DNA of 64,000 nucleotides from NCBI RefSeq assembly GCF_000454545.1, contig NZ_CM002139.1:763471-827470 (forward strand), read 5' to 3'. Each line of letters opens with the position of its first letter. The stretch's first letter is position 1. A model generated the notes under the pieces. The model was not told where the DNA came from. It worked only from the letters and a program-made list of their open reading frames with translations, and searched no databases. Source of the DNA: Xanthomonas cassavae CFBP 4642. GTDB lineage: Bacteria; Pseudomonadota; Gammaproteobacteria; Xanthomonadales; Xanthomonadaceae. Shown piece after piece: positions 31,314 to 40,008 of this stretch. The translations under genes were made by a program, and so were the position numbers.

Positions 31314-31441
31314 GAGCGGCTAACAGGATGTAGCGAGCAGGTGTCGGGTGTGTGGACGGCGCGCTCACCACCGGAATGTATGAGGATTGCAGGCAACGGC
31401 TGTGCCCGTCTGGCTGCGCAGTTTTTTTTTGTTAGCCGCTC
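31314..31441. mobile_element. MITE-like element with perfect 12-base terminal inverted repeats
   Basis: A 128-base non-coding element begins GAGCGGCTAACA (31314-31325) and ends with its exact reverse complement TGTTAGCCGCTC (31430-31441). The internal sequence (GTAGCGAGCAG, then ATGAGGATTGCAGGCAACGG, then GCGCAG and a run of nine T) aligns with copies at 62604-62744 and about 1207-1314. No transposase is encoded. It lies immediately upstream of the helicase gene. Confidence 0.7.
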
Positions 31442-31861
31442 TTACGCTGCAGCGCCCGCGACGCGGTGTGCGGTCATCGGTCATCCAGCGCCGAACCGCA
31501 ATGGGATGCACGATGGCCGTGTGCAGCGGCAGACACGCTGGGAGAAGCGGTGGGAGGGCCTGGATCGGAGTGCACGCCGTTGCGGAGCTGCATCCGTGCA
31601 TCGATCGTCAGCGCGCGTGTCCATCCGGGACGACGTTGCGTGACCGCCGCCTGGTCGATGCGATCACCGCCGCACCGTGCGACGGGCCGTGCGCGGCAGT
31701 CGGCAGTGAGTAAGCGTCGGGTGTGGTGACTGTTGCGGATGCGTGGAATCGATCGATTCGCATCCTGTTGTGTCGTCTGCAGATGCAGCCTGCAGCGCGG
31801 ATGTCAGGCGCCGACGCATCGCTGCGCCGGCGTTTGCATTCGCCGTTGTTGCAGATCGGCT
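31442..31861. other. Intergenic stretch without a supported gene
   Basis: About 420 bases lie downstream of the E2 gene and behind the MITE-like element. No conserved protein or clear terminator was found. Confidence 0.4.
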
Positions 31862-33382
31862 TTACTGCGCCAGTGCCAGGTCGTCGAGCATCGCGCGCAG
31901 GAAGCGCGCGGCTTCGCCGCCGGTGGCGGCGCGGTGGTCGAAGGTCAGCGACAGCGGCATCACCTTGTGGGTTTCCACGCCGCCCATCACCGGCACGAGC
32001 TGGTAGCGCGCGCGGCCGGCAGCAACGATCGCCACGCACGGCGGCACCACCACCGGCGTGGCATAGCGGCCAGCGAACATGCCGAAGTTGGACAGCGAGA
32101 TGGTGTAGCCGCTGAGTTCGGAGGCGGCGATGCTGCGGGTTTCCACCTGCTGGCGCAGCCGGTTCACGCCTTCGCGGATGCCGTGCGCGTTGAGCATGTC
32201 GGCATTGCGCAGCGCCGGCACGAACAGGCCTTCTTCGGTATCCACCGCGATGCCGATATCGACCTGGTGGTGCAGGGTACGGCTGAGCGCGTCGCCGTCG
32301 AACCAGGCGTTGAGCGCAGGGACCGCCTGGCAGGCACGCACGATGGCGCGCACCAGGCGCACGGTGACGTCGTTGCCGGGCTGCCATGCATGCAGGTCGG
32401 CATCGTCGTTGAGCGTGGTGGGCACCACCTTGCTGTGCGCATCGGCCATCACGCGCGCCATGTTGCGGCGCACGCCCTTGAGCTGTTCGGGCTGGCCCTT
32501 GACGCTGGTGCCGGGCGATTGGGTGCGCATCGGCTTGCCGCTGGCCGACAGCGGCGAGCGGGTAGAGCTGCCCTCATCCGCCCTGCGGGCCCCTTCTCCC
32601 GCAGGCGGGAGAAGGGGCGCCGTTGCCGGCCGATCTCTGCCGTCGGCAGCGGTCCCATTAGCGCTGCCACCTTCAGCGAACTGGCCACCTCGCCCGCCTG
32701 CGGGAGAGGTCGGCGCGCCCTGCGCGCCGGGTGAGGGCCGCGCGGTGCCTGCGGCTGCGGCCTGCTTTACGTCGGCCAGCGTCACCGTGCCGTCCGGGCC
32801 GGTGGCGCGCACCTGTGCCAGGTCCACGCGCAACTTGCGCGCAAGCGCACGTACCACCGGCATGGCGCGTACGCCGCCGACCGCGATCGCCTGTTCGCTC
32901 TGCACGGCGTTGGAGCTCTGCATGGCACCCACCACGGTGCCGGCGTCGTCGCGCTCGCTCGGTGCATCGGCGCCGGCATCCGCATCGGCGATCTCGCCGC
33001 CATTGTCGGACGCGACCACGCGCTCGGTGGGGCCGGCCGCGCTCTGGCCGGTGCTGGGCGTATGCACTTGGGCCTGGGCGCCACCGTGGCCATGTCCGTG
33101 GCCGGTGTCCTGCCCGTCGGCACGCTGCGGCTGCGAGGCATCCAGCGCGAACTGCGCCAGCATGGAGCCGGTCACGATCACATCGCCGGCCGCACCGGCC
33201 AGCTTGACCACAGTGCCGGAGAACGGCGAGGGCACCTCGACCACCGCCTTGGCGGTTTCCATCGACACCAGCGGCTCGTCCAGGCGCACGCTGTCGCCTT
33301 CCTTGACGAACCATTCGACGATGGTGGCGTCGGGCAGGCCTTCGCCCAGGTCGGGCAGGTGAAACGTCTTGCTTTCGCTCAT
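31862..33382 (-). CDS. 2-oxoacid dehydrogenase E2 (dihydrolipoamide acyltransferase)
   Basis: A 506-residue E2 core subunit. An N-terminal lipoyl domain (about 5-80) carries the lipoylated Lys45 in METAKA. A long linker with a His/Gly stretch follows, then the peripheral-subunit-binding domain (about 172-208, RAMPVVRALARKLRVDL), a second linker and the catalytic domain (about 295-506) ending with the acyltransferase motif DHRAATGG (His483). The second linker (about 215-275) is encoded by two REP-like palindromes read in frame. The gene overlaps the SH3-like gene by four bases. Neighbouring E1-alpha/E1-beta of the heterotetrameric type favour a branched-chain or related complex over the usual proteobacterial pyruvate complex; substrate unproven. 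Confidence 0.9.
   Translation of the reverse strand: MSESKTFHLPDLGEGLPDATIVEWFVKEGDSVRLDEPLVSMETAKAVVEVPSPFSGTVVKLAGAAGDVIVTGSMLAQFALDASQPQRADGQDTGHGHGHGGAQAQVHTPSTGQSAAGPTERVVASDNGGEIADADAGADAPSERDDAGTVVGAMQSSNAVQSEQAIAVGGVRAMPVVRALARKLRVDLAQVRATGPDGTVTLADVKQAAAAGTARPSPGAQGAPTSPAGGRGGQFAEGGSANGTAADGRDRPATAPLLPPAGEGARRADEGSSTRSPLSASGKPMRTQSPGTSVKGQPEQLKGVRRNMARVMADAHSKVVPTTLNDDADLHAWQPGNDVTVRLVRAIVRACQAVPALNAWFDGDALSRTLHHQVDIGIAVDTEEGLFVPALRNADMLNAHGIREGVNRLRQQVETRSIAASELSGYTISLSNFGMFAGRYATPVVVPPCVAIVAAGRARYQLVPVMGGVETHKVMPLSLTFDHRAATGGEAARFLRAMLDDLALAQ
32570..32737. repeat. Two REP-like palindromes inside the E2 coding sequence
   Basis: Two GC-rich imperfect palindromes lie at about 32570-32625 (CCCTCATCCGCCCTGCGGGC, then CTTCTCCCGC/GCGGGAGAAG) and about 32686-32737 (CCTGCGGGAGAGG, then GGCGCGCCCTGCGCGCC). 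They resemble repeats found between genes elsewhere in this window. Here both keep the reading frame open and encode Pro/Gly/Ala-rich linker (e.g. TSPAGGRGG and LLPPAGEGARRADEG). Confidence 0.7.
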
Positions 33383-33762
33383 GGCAGATTCTCTTGCGCC
33401 GCCGGCAATGGCGGCAGGGTGTCTTCGAGGAGTTCCAGGTCGGCCGCCGGCAGCCAGCCCTGCGCGCCATCGGCACGCTCGGACCACCACCAGCCACCGT
33501 GTTCGTGATGCAGCAATACGTCCTCGCCTGCCTGGGCATCGAGTTCGCGTGCGTCGTAGTCGCGCAACGCTTCGGCCAGGCCATCCCCCAACGGGCGCAG
33601 CCAGGCCAGCGGGGCCCAGCCGGCACGGCCGCCGTCGGTGGTGACCCAGGCGAACGCGGGCCATTCTTCGTCGCGCACACCGACGCTGACCTGCTGGCCT
33701 GCCTGGAAGCGGACCGGGTTGGCGTAGGCGGCGCGGTGCTCGCACAGCAGACGGGCGCGCAT
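33379..33762 (-). CDS. Small SH3-like domain protein in the 2-oxoacid dehydrogenase operon
   Basis: A 127-residue protein with two SH3-like beta-barrel repeats: the first around VSVGVRDEEWPAFAWVTTDGGRAGWAPLAWL (bases about 33640-33550), the second around YDARELDAQAGEDVLLHHEHGGWWW up to GWLPAADLELLE. The pattern 'W-W...G..GWVP' is typical of eukaryote-like SH3. It sits between E1-beta and E2, with the E1-beta stop just before its ATG and a four-base overlap into E2, so it is translationally coupled. An in-frame GTG seven codons upstream is possible. No catalytic motif was seen; a role in complex assembly or regulation is inferred from position. Confidence 0.75.
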   Translation of the reverse strand: MRARLLCEHRAAYANPVRFQAGQQVSVGVRDEEWPAFAWVTTDGGRAGWAPLAWLRPLGDGLAEALRDYDARELDAQAGEDVLLHHEHGGWWWSERADGAQGWLPAADLELLEDTLPPLPAAQENLP

Positions 33763-33763
33763 G

Positions 33764-34834
33764 TCAGCCGGCAGCCACCGCACGCCGCGCAGCGGTGACG
33801 ATGCGCTCCACGCTGGGCAGGTACTTCATTTCCAGCCGGAACAGCGGGATATGCGTGTCATAGCCGGTGACGCGTTCGACCGGCGCCACCAGGTCGTACA
33901 TCGACTGCTCGGCCAGGCGCGCGGCGATCTCCGCGCCGAAACCGGCGGTGCGCGGGGCTTCCTGCACGATCACGCAGCGGCCGGTCTTGGCCACCGATTC
34001 GGCAATGGTGTCGAAGTCCAGCGGGCGCAGCGTGGCCACGTCGATGACCTCGGCGCTGATGCCTTCGCCGGCGAGCTTGTCGGCCGCTTCCAGCGCTTCC
34101 TTGACCTGCGCGCCCCAGGTGACCAGGGTGACGTCGGTGCCGTCGCGCAGCACGAAGCACACGTCCAGCGGCAGCGCTTCGCCATCGTTGGCCACCACTT
34201 CCTTGTACTGGCGATAGATGCGCTTGGGCTCCATGTAGATCACCGGATCCGGGTCGCGGACCGCGGCCAGCAGCAGGCCATAGGCGCGCTGCGGCGAGGA
34301 CGGCAACACCACGCGCAAGCCGGGCACGTTGGTGAAGATGGCTTCGTTGGCTTCGCTGTGATGCTCTGGCGCGCGGATGCCGCCGCCCCACGGCACGCGC
34401 AACACCATCGGGCAATGCAGGCGGCCGCGGGTACGGTTGCGCAGGCGTGCGGCGTGGCAAATCAGATGATCGACCATGGGGTACACGAAGCCATCGAACT
34501 GCGCTTCGGCCACCGGCTTCATGCCCTGCGCGGCCAGGCCGACGCTCAGGCCGGCGATGGTGGTTTCGTCCAACGGGGTATCCAGCACGCGTTCGCGGCC
34601 GAAGCGCTGCTGCAGGCCGGCGGTGGCGCGGAACACGCCGCCATTGACGCCCACGTCTTCGCCCAGCACCAGCACCGCGGGGTCGTGTTCCAGCTCCCAG
34701 GCCAGCGCCTGGGTGATGGCTTCGATCAGGGTGATGGGCGAACTCATGGCGATCTCTCCGCGCCTGGCAGCAGCGTTGTAAGGGGCACTGGCGTGCTGCG
34801 ACGTGTCGGCGGGCACATGCTTGAGCTCATCCAT
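33764..34834 (-). CDS. 2-oxoacid dehydrogenase E1 component, beta subunit
   Basis: A 356-residue transketolase-like subunit. It carries the pyrimidine-binding domain with LGEDVGVNGGVFRATAGLQQRFG and LDTPLDETTIAGLSVGLA, the PRVPWGGGIR-like loop, and the C-terminal transketolase domain (DVTLVTWGAQVKEALEAA, VIDVATLRPLD). Together with E1-alpha it forms the alpha2beta2 thiamine-diphosphate decarboxylase. I chose the start at 34834 (MDELKHV), which overlaps the E1-alpha stop by eight bases; a later start at MSSPITL is possible. Confidence 0.9.
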   Translation of the reverse strand: MDELKHVPADTSQHASAPYNAAARRGEIAMSSPITLIEAITQALAWELEHDPAVLVLGEDVGVNGGVFRATAGLQQRFGRERVLDTPLDETTIAGLSVGLAAQGMKPVAEAQFDGFVYPMVDHLICHAARLRNRTRGRLHCPMVLRVPWGGGIRAPEHHSEANEAIFTNVPGLRVVLPSSPQRAYGLLLAAVRDPDPVIYMEPKRIYRQYKEVVANDGEALPLDVCFVLRDGTDVTLVTWGAQVKEALEAADKLAGEGISAEVIDVATLRPLDFDTIAESVAKTGRCVIVQEAPRTAGFGAEIAARLAEQSMYDLVAPVERVTGYDTHIPLFRLEMKYLPSVERIVTAARRAVAAG

Positions 34835-35915
34835 GATGCGCCTCCATGGCCATCGCTTCGGCGCGCTGGGCCAGCAGTTCGGCCGGCGGATCGCCATAGA
34901 GGTAATCGAACATCGCTTCCACCGGCTGCACCGGGGTGTTCAGGTACGCATTGACCTCTTCGTCGATGCGCGCGCCGCATTCGGTTTTCCAGGCCTCTTC
35001 CTGCGCGTCGTCCCACAGGCCTTGCGCGGTGAGATAGCGGCGCAGGCGCAGCAGCGGTTCGCGGGTCCAGGCCTGCTTGACCTCGTCTTCGCCACGGTAG
35101 CGACGCGCGTCGTCGGCGGTGGTGTGGTCGGTAAGGCGGTAGGTCATGAACTCGATCACCGTACCGCCGTCGCCGGCCAGGGCGCGCTCGCGCGCCTGCC
35201 GCATCGCTTCGAGTACCGCGATGAGGTCGTTGCCATCCACCTGCAGGCAGTGCAGGCCACCGGCCAGGCCTTTCTGCGCCAGCGTCTGCGCGCCGGTCTG
35301 CGCCGCGCGCGGCACCGAGATGGCCCAGCCGTTGTTGATCACGCACAGGATCAGCGGCAGCTTGTAGGCGCCGGCCGAATTGAGCGCGGCATAGAAGTCG
35401 GTCTTGGAACTGCCGCCGTCGCCGCAGCAGGCCACCGCCACCTGCGGCTTGCCCATCAGCTTGAACGACAGCGCCGAGCCAGCCGCATGCAGGCACTGGG
35501 TGGAGATCGGCACGCAGATCGGGAAGTCGATCGCCGCATCCGAGTTACGCGGGTAATCGCTGCCGCGTTCGTCGCCGCCCCAGTACAGCAGCACATCGCG
35601 CGGGCGCACGCCGCGTTCGAACATGGTGCCGTATTCGCGGTAGCTGGGCGCGAACACATCGCCGCTGCGCATCGACGCGCCGATGCCCACGTGGGTGGCT
35701 TCGTGACCCAGGCTGGCGGCGTAGGTGCCGAGCTTGCCGGTGCGCTGCAGCGCCACCGACTTGCTGTCGAAGGTGCGCACGAACAGCATGCGCTTGAACA
35801 GCGCCAGCAGGGTGTGCGGGTTGGCGGCGTCGGCCGGCAGGTCGTCGCGGACGAGGTTGCCGTCCGCGTCCATGTATTGCAGATAGTCGATCTGGAACTG
35901 CGCGGCTACGCTCAT
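34827..35915 (-). CDS. 2-oxoacid dehydrogenase E1 component, alpha subunit
   Basis: A 362-residue subunit with the thiamine-diphosphate motif (CCGDGGSSKTDFYAALNSAGAYKLP, here given by bases near 35360-35430, ending in NN of ILCVINNGWAIS). The phosphorylation-loop-like region YRLTDHTTADDARRYR matches branched-chain E1-alpha proteins better than pyruvate E1-alpha. First gene of the operon E1-alpha, E1-beta, SH3-like, E2; dihydrolipoamide dehydrogenase is not encoded here. Branched-chain acyl-CoA would feed iso- and anteiso-fatty acid synthesis, abundant in xanthomonads, but that is inference. Start at the ATG at 35915 (MSVAAQFQ). Confidence 0.9.
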   Translation of the reverse strand: MSVAAQFQIDYLQYMDADGNLVRDDLPADAANPHTLLALFKRMLFVRTFDSKSVALQRTGKLGTYAASLGHEATHVGIGASMRSGDVFAPSYREYGTMFERGVRPRDVLLYWGGDERGSDYPRNSDAAIDFPICVPISTQCLHAAGSALSFKLMGKPQVAVACCGDGGSSKTDFYAALNSAGAYKLPLILCVINNGWAISVPRAAQTGAQTLAQKGLAGGLHCLQVDGNDLIAVLEAMRQARERALAGDGGTVIEFMTYRLTDHTTADDARRYRGEDEVKQAWTREPLLRLRRYLTAQGLWDDAQEEAWKTECGARIDEEVNAYLNTPVQPVEAMFDYLYGDPPAELLAQRAEAMAMEAHHG

Positions 35916-36023
35916 TGCGGCGACACCTTCATCAAGAAGTTTCAAATGATAAGAGTTGCCATGTTAAGGACGGCGGAGCAAAACGCTGTCCTGCACCGCA
36001 GCACACAAGGATGCTGGCTTGCA

Positions 36024-36056
36024 CAAAAAAAGGGCGCGGACCAGGCCGCGCCCTTT
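36024..36056 (-). terminator. Intrinsic terminator after the nuclease gene
   Basis: On the minus strand, an 8-base perfect stem (GGGCGCGG/CCGCGCCC, 6-base loop) is followed by a run of seven or more T. It lies about 35 bases after the nuclease stop and insulates the downstream 2-oxoacid dehydrogenase operon. Confidence 0.85.
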
Positions 36057-36091
36057 GTCGCAGTAAGAAACTGCGATGTGGTGCAGTGCGA

Positions 36092-39000
36092 TCAGCGGCG
36101 GCCGGCGCCTCCACCGATCGGGGTGACGATCAGCGCCGAATTGTTGGCCGGGCTCGCGTCCGGCGATGCGGACGTGGCACTGGCCTGCACGCGGACCGCG
36201 CCTTCGGCCGGGGTGGGCCGGGTTGCAACGGTCAGCTGGAACACCGCCTGCGTGCCCGGCTGCATCATCGCCGCACTGCAGACGAAGCGGGCGTTACGCA
36301 GCGATTGCAGCTGCTTGTCGCAGCGCCAGCCGCGCGGCGGAACCAGCAGCGACAGTGCAGACACGGTATTGCCTTCGATCACCACGCCGGGGCGCTGTGC
36401 CGGGGCGGCGCCGATGTTGTCCAGCAGCACCCGGTAGCTGGCGTTGAAGGCGGTGGTCGGCAGGCTGGCCGGGCCATCGAGCCGTACTGCCAGGTCACTG
36501 CGCGGTTGCGCCAGCACGGCCACGCTGGCTGTGTCGGTGTTGTTGTCTGCCCGCGGATCGGGGGTCTGTGAAGCCACCGACGCTGCCAGCAGCAACGCGC
36601 GACCGGCCAGCGCGGCGCCGGCCTCCACCTGCACGTCAAAACGCTGCACATTGCCAGGTGCCAGCGACGCGATGGTGCAGGTAACCACGGTCTGCGCAGC
36701 GATCTGCGGCGGTTGGCACGCCCAACCGGGTGCAGCGCTGACGCGCGGGCTGACCGCGGCATCAAATGCCAACGCCACTGCGGCAAACGCGGCGCTCTCC
36801 GGCCCGCGATTGTCCACATCCACGGTGTAGTCGATGCGCTCGCCTTCGGTGACCTGCGCACGTGCGGCAGTGACTGCCACACCCAGATCCGCGTTGACCT
36901 GCTTGCGCATGCGCAACAGCACCACGGTGGGATCGTGGTCGGACAAGCGCGTCGGTGTATTGGCATCGTTGCGCGCGGTACCGGGGAAGTCGGCATTGAT
37001 GCGGGCGTGGCCCACCAACAACGAGGCGATCTGCGGCGTGCGCATCAGCGCATCGCTGGCCAGGACGTGATCCAGCGACTGCACGTTGCCGTCGAACGCG
37101 TACGAGTAGCTCTGATCGGGCGTGTTGAACCAGGTCAGATCGGTGTAATCCGGGTTGACCAGATCGGCACCATCGCCGCCCACCACGGTCTGCGCATCCG
37201 GCGCCGGTTTGCCGGTGACGGTGCCCATCGCGTCCACATAGCCGTCGTTGAACTCGAAGGCGTTGAAGTCGCCCATCACCAGCGCTTTTTCGTCAGGGTT
37301 CACTTGCTGACGCGTCTGCAGCAGGCGCGCCAGATACTCGGCCTGGGCCTGGCGCTTGGCGCGGATGCGGGTACCGGCCGCATCGTCGGTCTCGGCGCCG
37401 TTGAGCGAGCGCTGATGCACCACGATGGCGGTCAGCGGCAGCACGCGGCCGTCGGCCTGGTGCACGTCGGCAGTGAGCACCAGCGGCGGGCGGTCGTTGA
37501 GCAGGCTTACCGCGCCGGCCGGCTCGGTCCAGGTGGTGGTCTTGCCTTCCTGCGCAATGGAAAGCACTTCTACGCGCGGCACGCCACCGGCAACCTCGGC
37601 GGTCTTGACCAGGAAGCCGACGTCGATACCGCCAACGTCATTGCCTTCCTGCAGATACGCCACGTACTTGGGATCCTGCTGGCCGGCGGCCACCGCGTCG
37701 GCATTGACGCGCGCGGCCAGGGTCTGCAGCACGCTGATGTTTTCCACCTCCACCGTGCCCAGGATGTCGGGCGTGTGCAGGTAGTTGCGGATCGCCAGCG
37801 AGGCCTTGTTGAGACGTGCCTGGAACGCGGCCGGGGTGAGTACCGGCTCGCCGATGGCCGGGTCGTTCTGGTCGTCGAAGAACCGTTCCATGTTGTAGGT
37901 GGCCACGGCCACGTCGTCGGCCTGCGGCAGCGGTGCCGGGCGCGGTTGGTCGGCACCGTTGCAGCTCACCTGCGGGGTGCGTTCCGGGTACAGCGTGTAG
38001 CGACGGAAGCTGTAGTCCAGCGGGCCGACGACATTGAGCACCTGGCAGCCGGAGGCAAGATCCAGTCGCTCGGCGCCGACGCCGGCACTGCCGACCGCGA
38101 TGACTTCCGGGTTGGTGTTCCAGCGCGGCACGCCGGCAGGCGAGCCGGCCGGAAGCGGGTCGGGCAACTGCACGCCCGGCTCGCGAAAGGCACGCGGCAC
38201 GCCGGTGACCACGGCATGGAACACGCCATTGCTGGTCGCGGTGGCGTTGGTTTCGTTGACGCTGCCGCCGGTGGGCGCATTGACGGTGAGGCTGGCGGCA
38301 GCCACACGCATGCCTTCCAGCGCTTCGAGCTGATCAAAGGCGCCGTTCGGGTTGGGGAAGTTCGCGCTCAATGCGACCGGCATCGGCAACGGATTGCCGG
38401 TGGAATCCAGCAGCACGGTCAGGCTGCCGCCGATCTCGGTCAGCGGCGGCTGGGTCGGGTCGGCGGTAGGCACGTATTCGATCACCGTGCCCTGCACGCG
38501 CACCCGGTTGCCGATGGCGGCCGCGTCCGGCGGTGCGCTGCCGGTGTAGACGTAGACGCCTTCGGAGGTGGACGGGTCGGCGTCGGCTTCGCTGTCGGGC
38601 GCTTGCAGGAAGAAACCGGCGCTGCGGCGAGCGGTCACGATGCCCGACGTGGCGACCACCTGGCCCTCCAGCGGCGAGCGGGCGCCCTTGCCCTGGATGG
38701 CATGGATCGGCAGCAGGGTGAAGTCGTCGTTGAGGATGGTGCCGGTGGCGCTCAGCGTGGCCGGCAAGGCGCCGGTGAGGCCGCTGATCTGCAGCCGGAA
38801 GCTTTCATCCGGCTCCGGCGTGGTGTCGCCCAGTACATCGACGGAAATGGTGGCGCTGCGTTCCCCGGCGGCGATGCGCAGGGTGGTGGCAGGCAGGGCG
38901 ATGTAGTCGCTGCCGGCCGTGGCGGTGCCATCGACGGTGGCGGCGGTGAAGCTCACCCCACCCGCATCCGCCGGCTGGCTCAGGCTCAGCGTGAACACGA

Positions 39001-39670
39001 CGCTGCGGCGGCCGCTGTTGCCTTCGGCCTGGCTGACATCGGCCAGCGTGGCGATCGGCTGGCGGCCGCCGCTGCACAGGCGCGCGGCGCTGGCGCTAGT
39101 GCGCGGGGCCGGTGCGCCGGTGGCGAAATCGGCCGCGTTGTTGTCGGTATCGGTGCAGCCATCGCCTGCACGCAGTACCGCCAACGTGTTGCTCGGAGCG
39201 GGGGTGGGCGCATTGCCTTCGGCGCAGCTGGCATTGCTGCCGTAGCCGACCAGATCGGCGTTGCCGGTGGGGCAGGTGCCGCTCAGGGCCGCCGCCGCCG
39301 TGCTCAATGCCACCTTGCCGGCGGTGCCGCTCATGGCCAGCGTTCCGGTGGCGTCGGGTGTGGGCAGCGCTACGCTGCCGCCGCTGCCATCGGCCTGCTT
39401 GACCAGGTAATAGCCGCCGGCCGGCACGCTGCCTGTTAGTGGCGTGACCTGCCAGCTGCTACCGGCGGCCGAGGCGTACTGTACCGACCAGCCGTCCAGG
39501 CTGACCGTGGTACTGCCGATATTGTGCAGCTCGATGAAATCGCTGCGGAGGGTGGCGCCGCTATTGCCGCCACCACCATAGACCTGGCTGATGACGACCT
39601 GCGCATCGGCGTGGCCGGCAACTGCCAGCGCACAGCAAAGTAAGGCTGCACGACGCTGCAACACATGCAT
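36092..39670 (-). CDS. Large secreted ExeM/NucH-type nuclease
   Basis: A 1192-residue exported protein. Order of parts: signal peptide (1-21, ending GHADA before QVVISQ); lamin-tail-like beta domain (about 22-135; QVVISQVYGGGGNSGATLRSD...IELHN); Calx-beta repeat (about 206-303); OB-like segment; endonuclease/exonuclease/phosphatase domain (about 588-915) with VATYNMERFF, VMGDFNAFE and the catalytic SDHDP; and two DUF11-type beta repeats (about 922-1180). This layout is that of extracellular DNases such as ExeM/NucH, which degrade extracellular DNA in biofilms or for phosphate. No sortase or membrane anchor was seen. The true start follows a long open frame; the ATG at 39670 begins a clear signal peptide. 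Confidence 0.85.
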   Translation of the reverse strand: MHVLQRRAALLCCALAVAGHADAQVVISQVYGGGGNSGATLRSDFIELHNIGSTTVSLDGWSVQYASAAGSSWQVTPLTGSVPAGGYYLVKQADGSGGSVALPTPDATGTLAMSGTAGKVALSTAAAALSGTCPTGNADLVGYGSNASCAEGNAPTPAPSNTLAVLRAGDGCTDTDNNAADFATGAPAPRTSASAARLCSGGRQPIATLADVSQAEGNSGRRSVVFTLSLSQPADAGGVSFTAATVDGTATAGSDYIALPATTLRIAAGERSATISVDVLGDTTPEPDESFRLQISGLTGALPATLSATGTILNDDFTLLPIHAIQGKGARSPLEGQVVATSGIVTARRSAGFFLQAPDSEADADPSTSEGVYVYTGSAPPDAAAIGNRVRVQGTVIEYVPTADPTQPPLTEIGGSLTVLLDSTGNPLPMPVALSANFPNPNGAFDQLEALEGMRVAAASLTVNAPTGGSVNETNATATSNGVFHAVVTGVPRAFREPGVQLPDPLPAGSPAGVPRWNTNPEVIAVGSAGVGAERLDLASGCQVLNVVGPLDYSFRRYTLYPERTPQVSCNGADQPRPAPLPQADDVAVATYNMERFFDDQNDPAIGEPVLTPAAFQARLNKASLAIRNYLHTPDILGTVEVENISVLQTLAARVNADAVAAGQQDPKYVAYLQEGNDVGGIDVGFLVKTAEVAGGVPRVEVLSIAQEGKTTTWTEPAGAVSLLNDRPPLVLTADVHQADGRVLPLTAIVVHQRSLNGAETDDAAGTRIRAKRQAQAEYLARLLQTRQQVNPDEKALVMGDFNAFEFNDGYVDAMGTVTGKPAPDAQTVVGGDGADLVNPDYTDLTWFNTPDQSYSYAFDGNVQSLDHVLASDALMRTPQIASLLVGHARINADFPGTARNDANTPTRLSDHDPTVVLLRMRKQVNADLGVAVTAARAQVTEGERIDYTVDVDNRGPESAAFAAVALAFDAAVSPRVSAAPGWACQPPQIAAQTVVTCTIASLAPGNVQRFDVQVEAGAALAGRALLLAASVASQTPDPRADNNTDTASVAVLAQPRSDLAVRLDGPASLPTTAFNASYRVLLDNIGAAPAQRPGVVIEGNTVSALSLLVPPRGWRCDKQLQSLRNARFVCSAAMMQPGTQAVFQLTVATRPTPAEGAVRVQASATSASPDASPANNSALIVTPIGGGAGRR

Positions 39671-40008
39671 GAGATGAGAGTCCCCTGATTCATGAGACGT
39701 GAAGCGCTCCCCTGGTCCGGCCACGTCCCTGGCCGGCAGCGCCGTTGGATTCTGCATGAATTTGCAGACCTTGGTTGACGATACGGTGACAGCGGCGCAG
39801 TGGCTGAGCCCGCGCCGGCGGCACGCCAGGTGGTTCAGGGGCGAAAGAGTCGGCCGGCAGCCCATGGCCCGGGTGCGGCAGCCGAATCGCCCTCCGCCCT
39901 CCGCCAATCCCGATTCCCGATTCCCGATTCCCGATTCCCGATTCCGCAGCGGCTGCCAAGCCGTCGCCAGCGCGCTACCCTGCGTGGCTCGATCTTCAGC
40001 GCGATGCC
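39671..40008. other. Divergent promoter region with heptamer tandem repeat
   Basis: About 340 bases lie between the nuclease gene and the tryptophan dioxygenase gene. It holds the 7-base tandem repeat at 39909-39943 and otherwise no recognised gene. Confidence 0.55.
39909..39943. repeat. Tandem repeat, five copies of CCCGATT
   Basis: Five exact copies of the heptamer CCCGATT run from 39909 to 39943, about 66 bases before the tryptophan dioxygenase start. Such short arrays can vary in copy number by slippage. Confidence 0.85.

Noticed and set aside
36713..39439. 908-codon plus-strand open frame opposite the nuclease
   Set aside because: Composition (Gly/Arg/His/Val-rich, no domains) and full overlap with a well-supported minus-strand gene mark it as a shadow.
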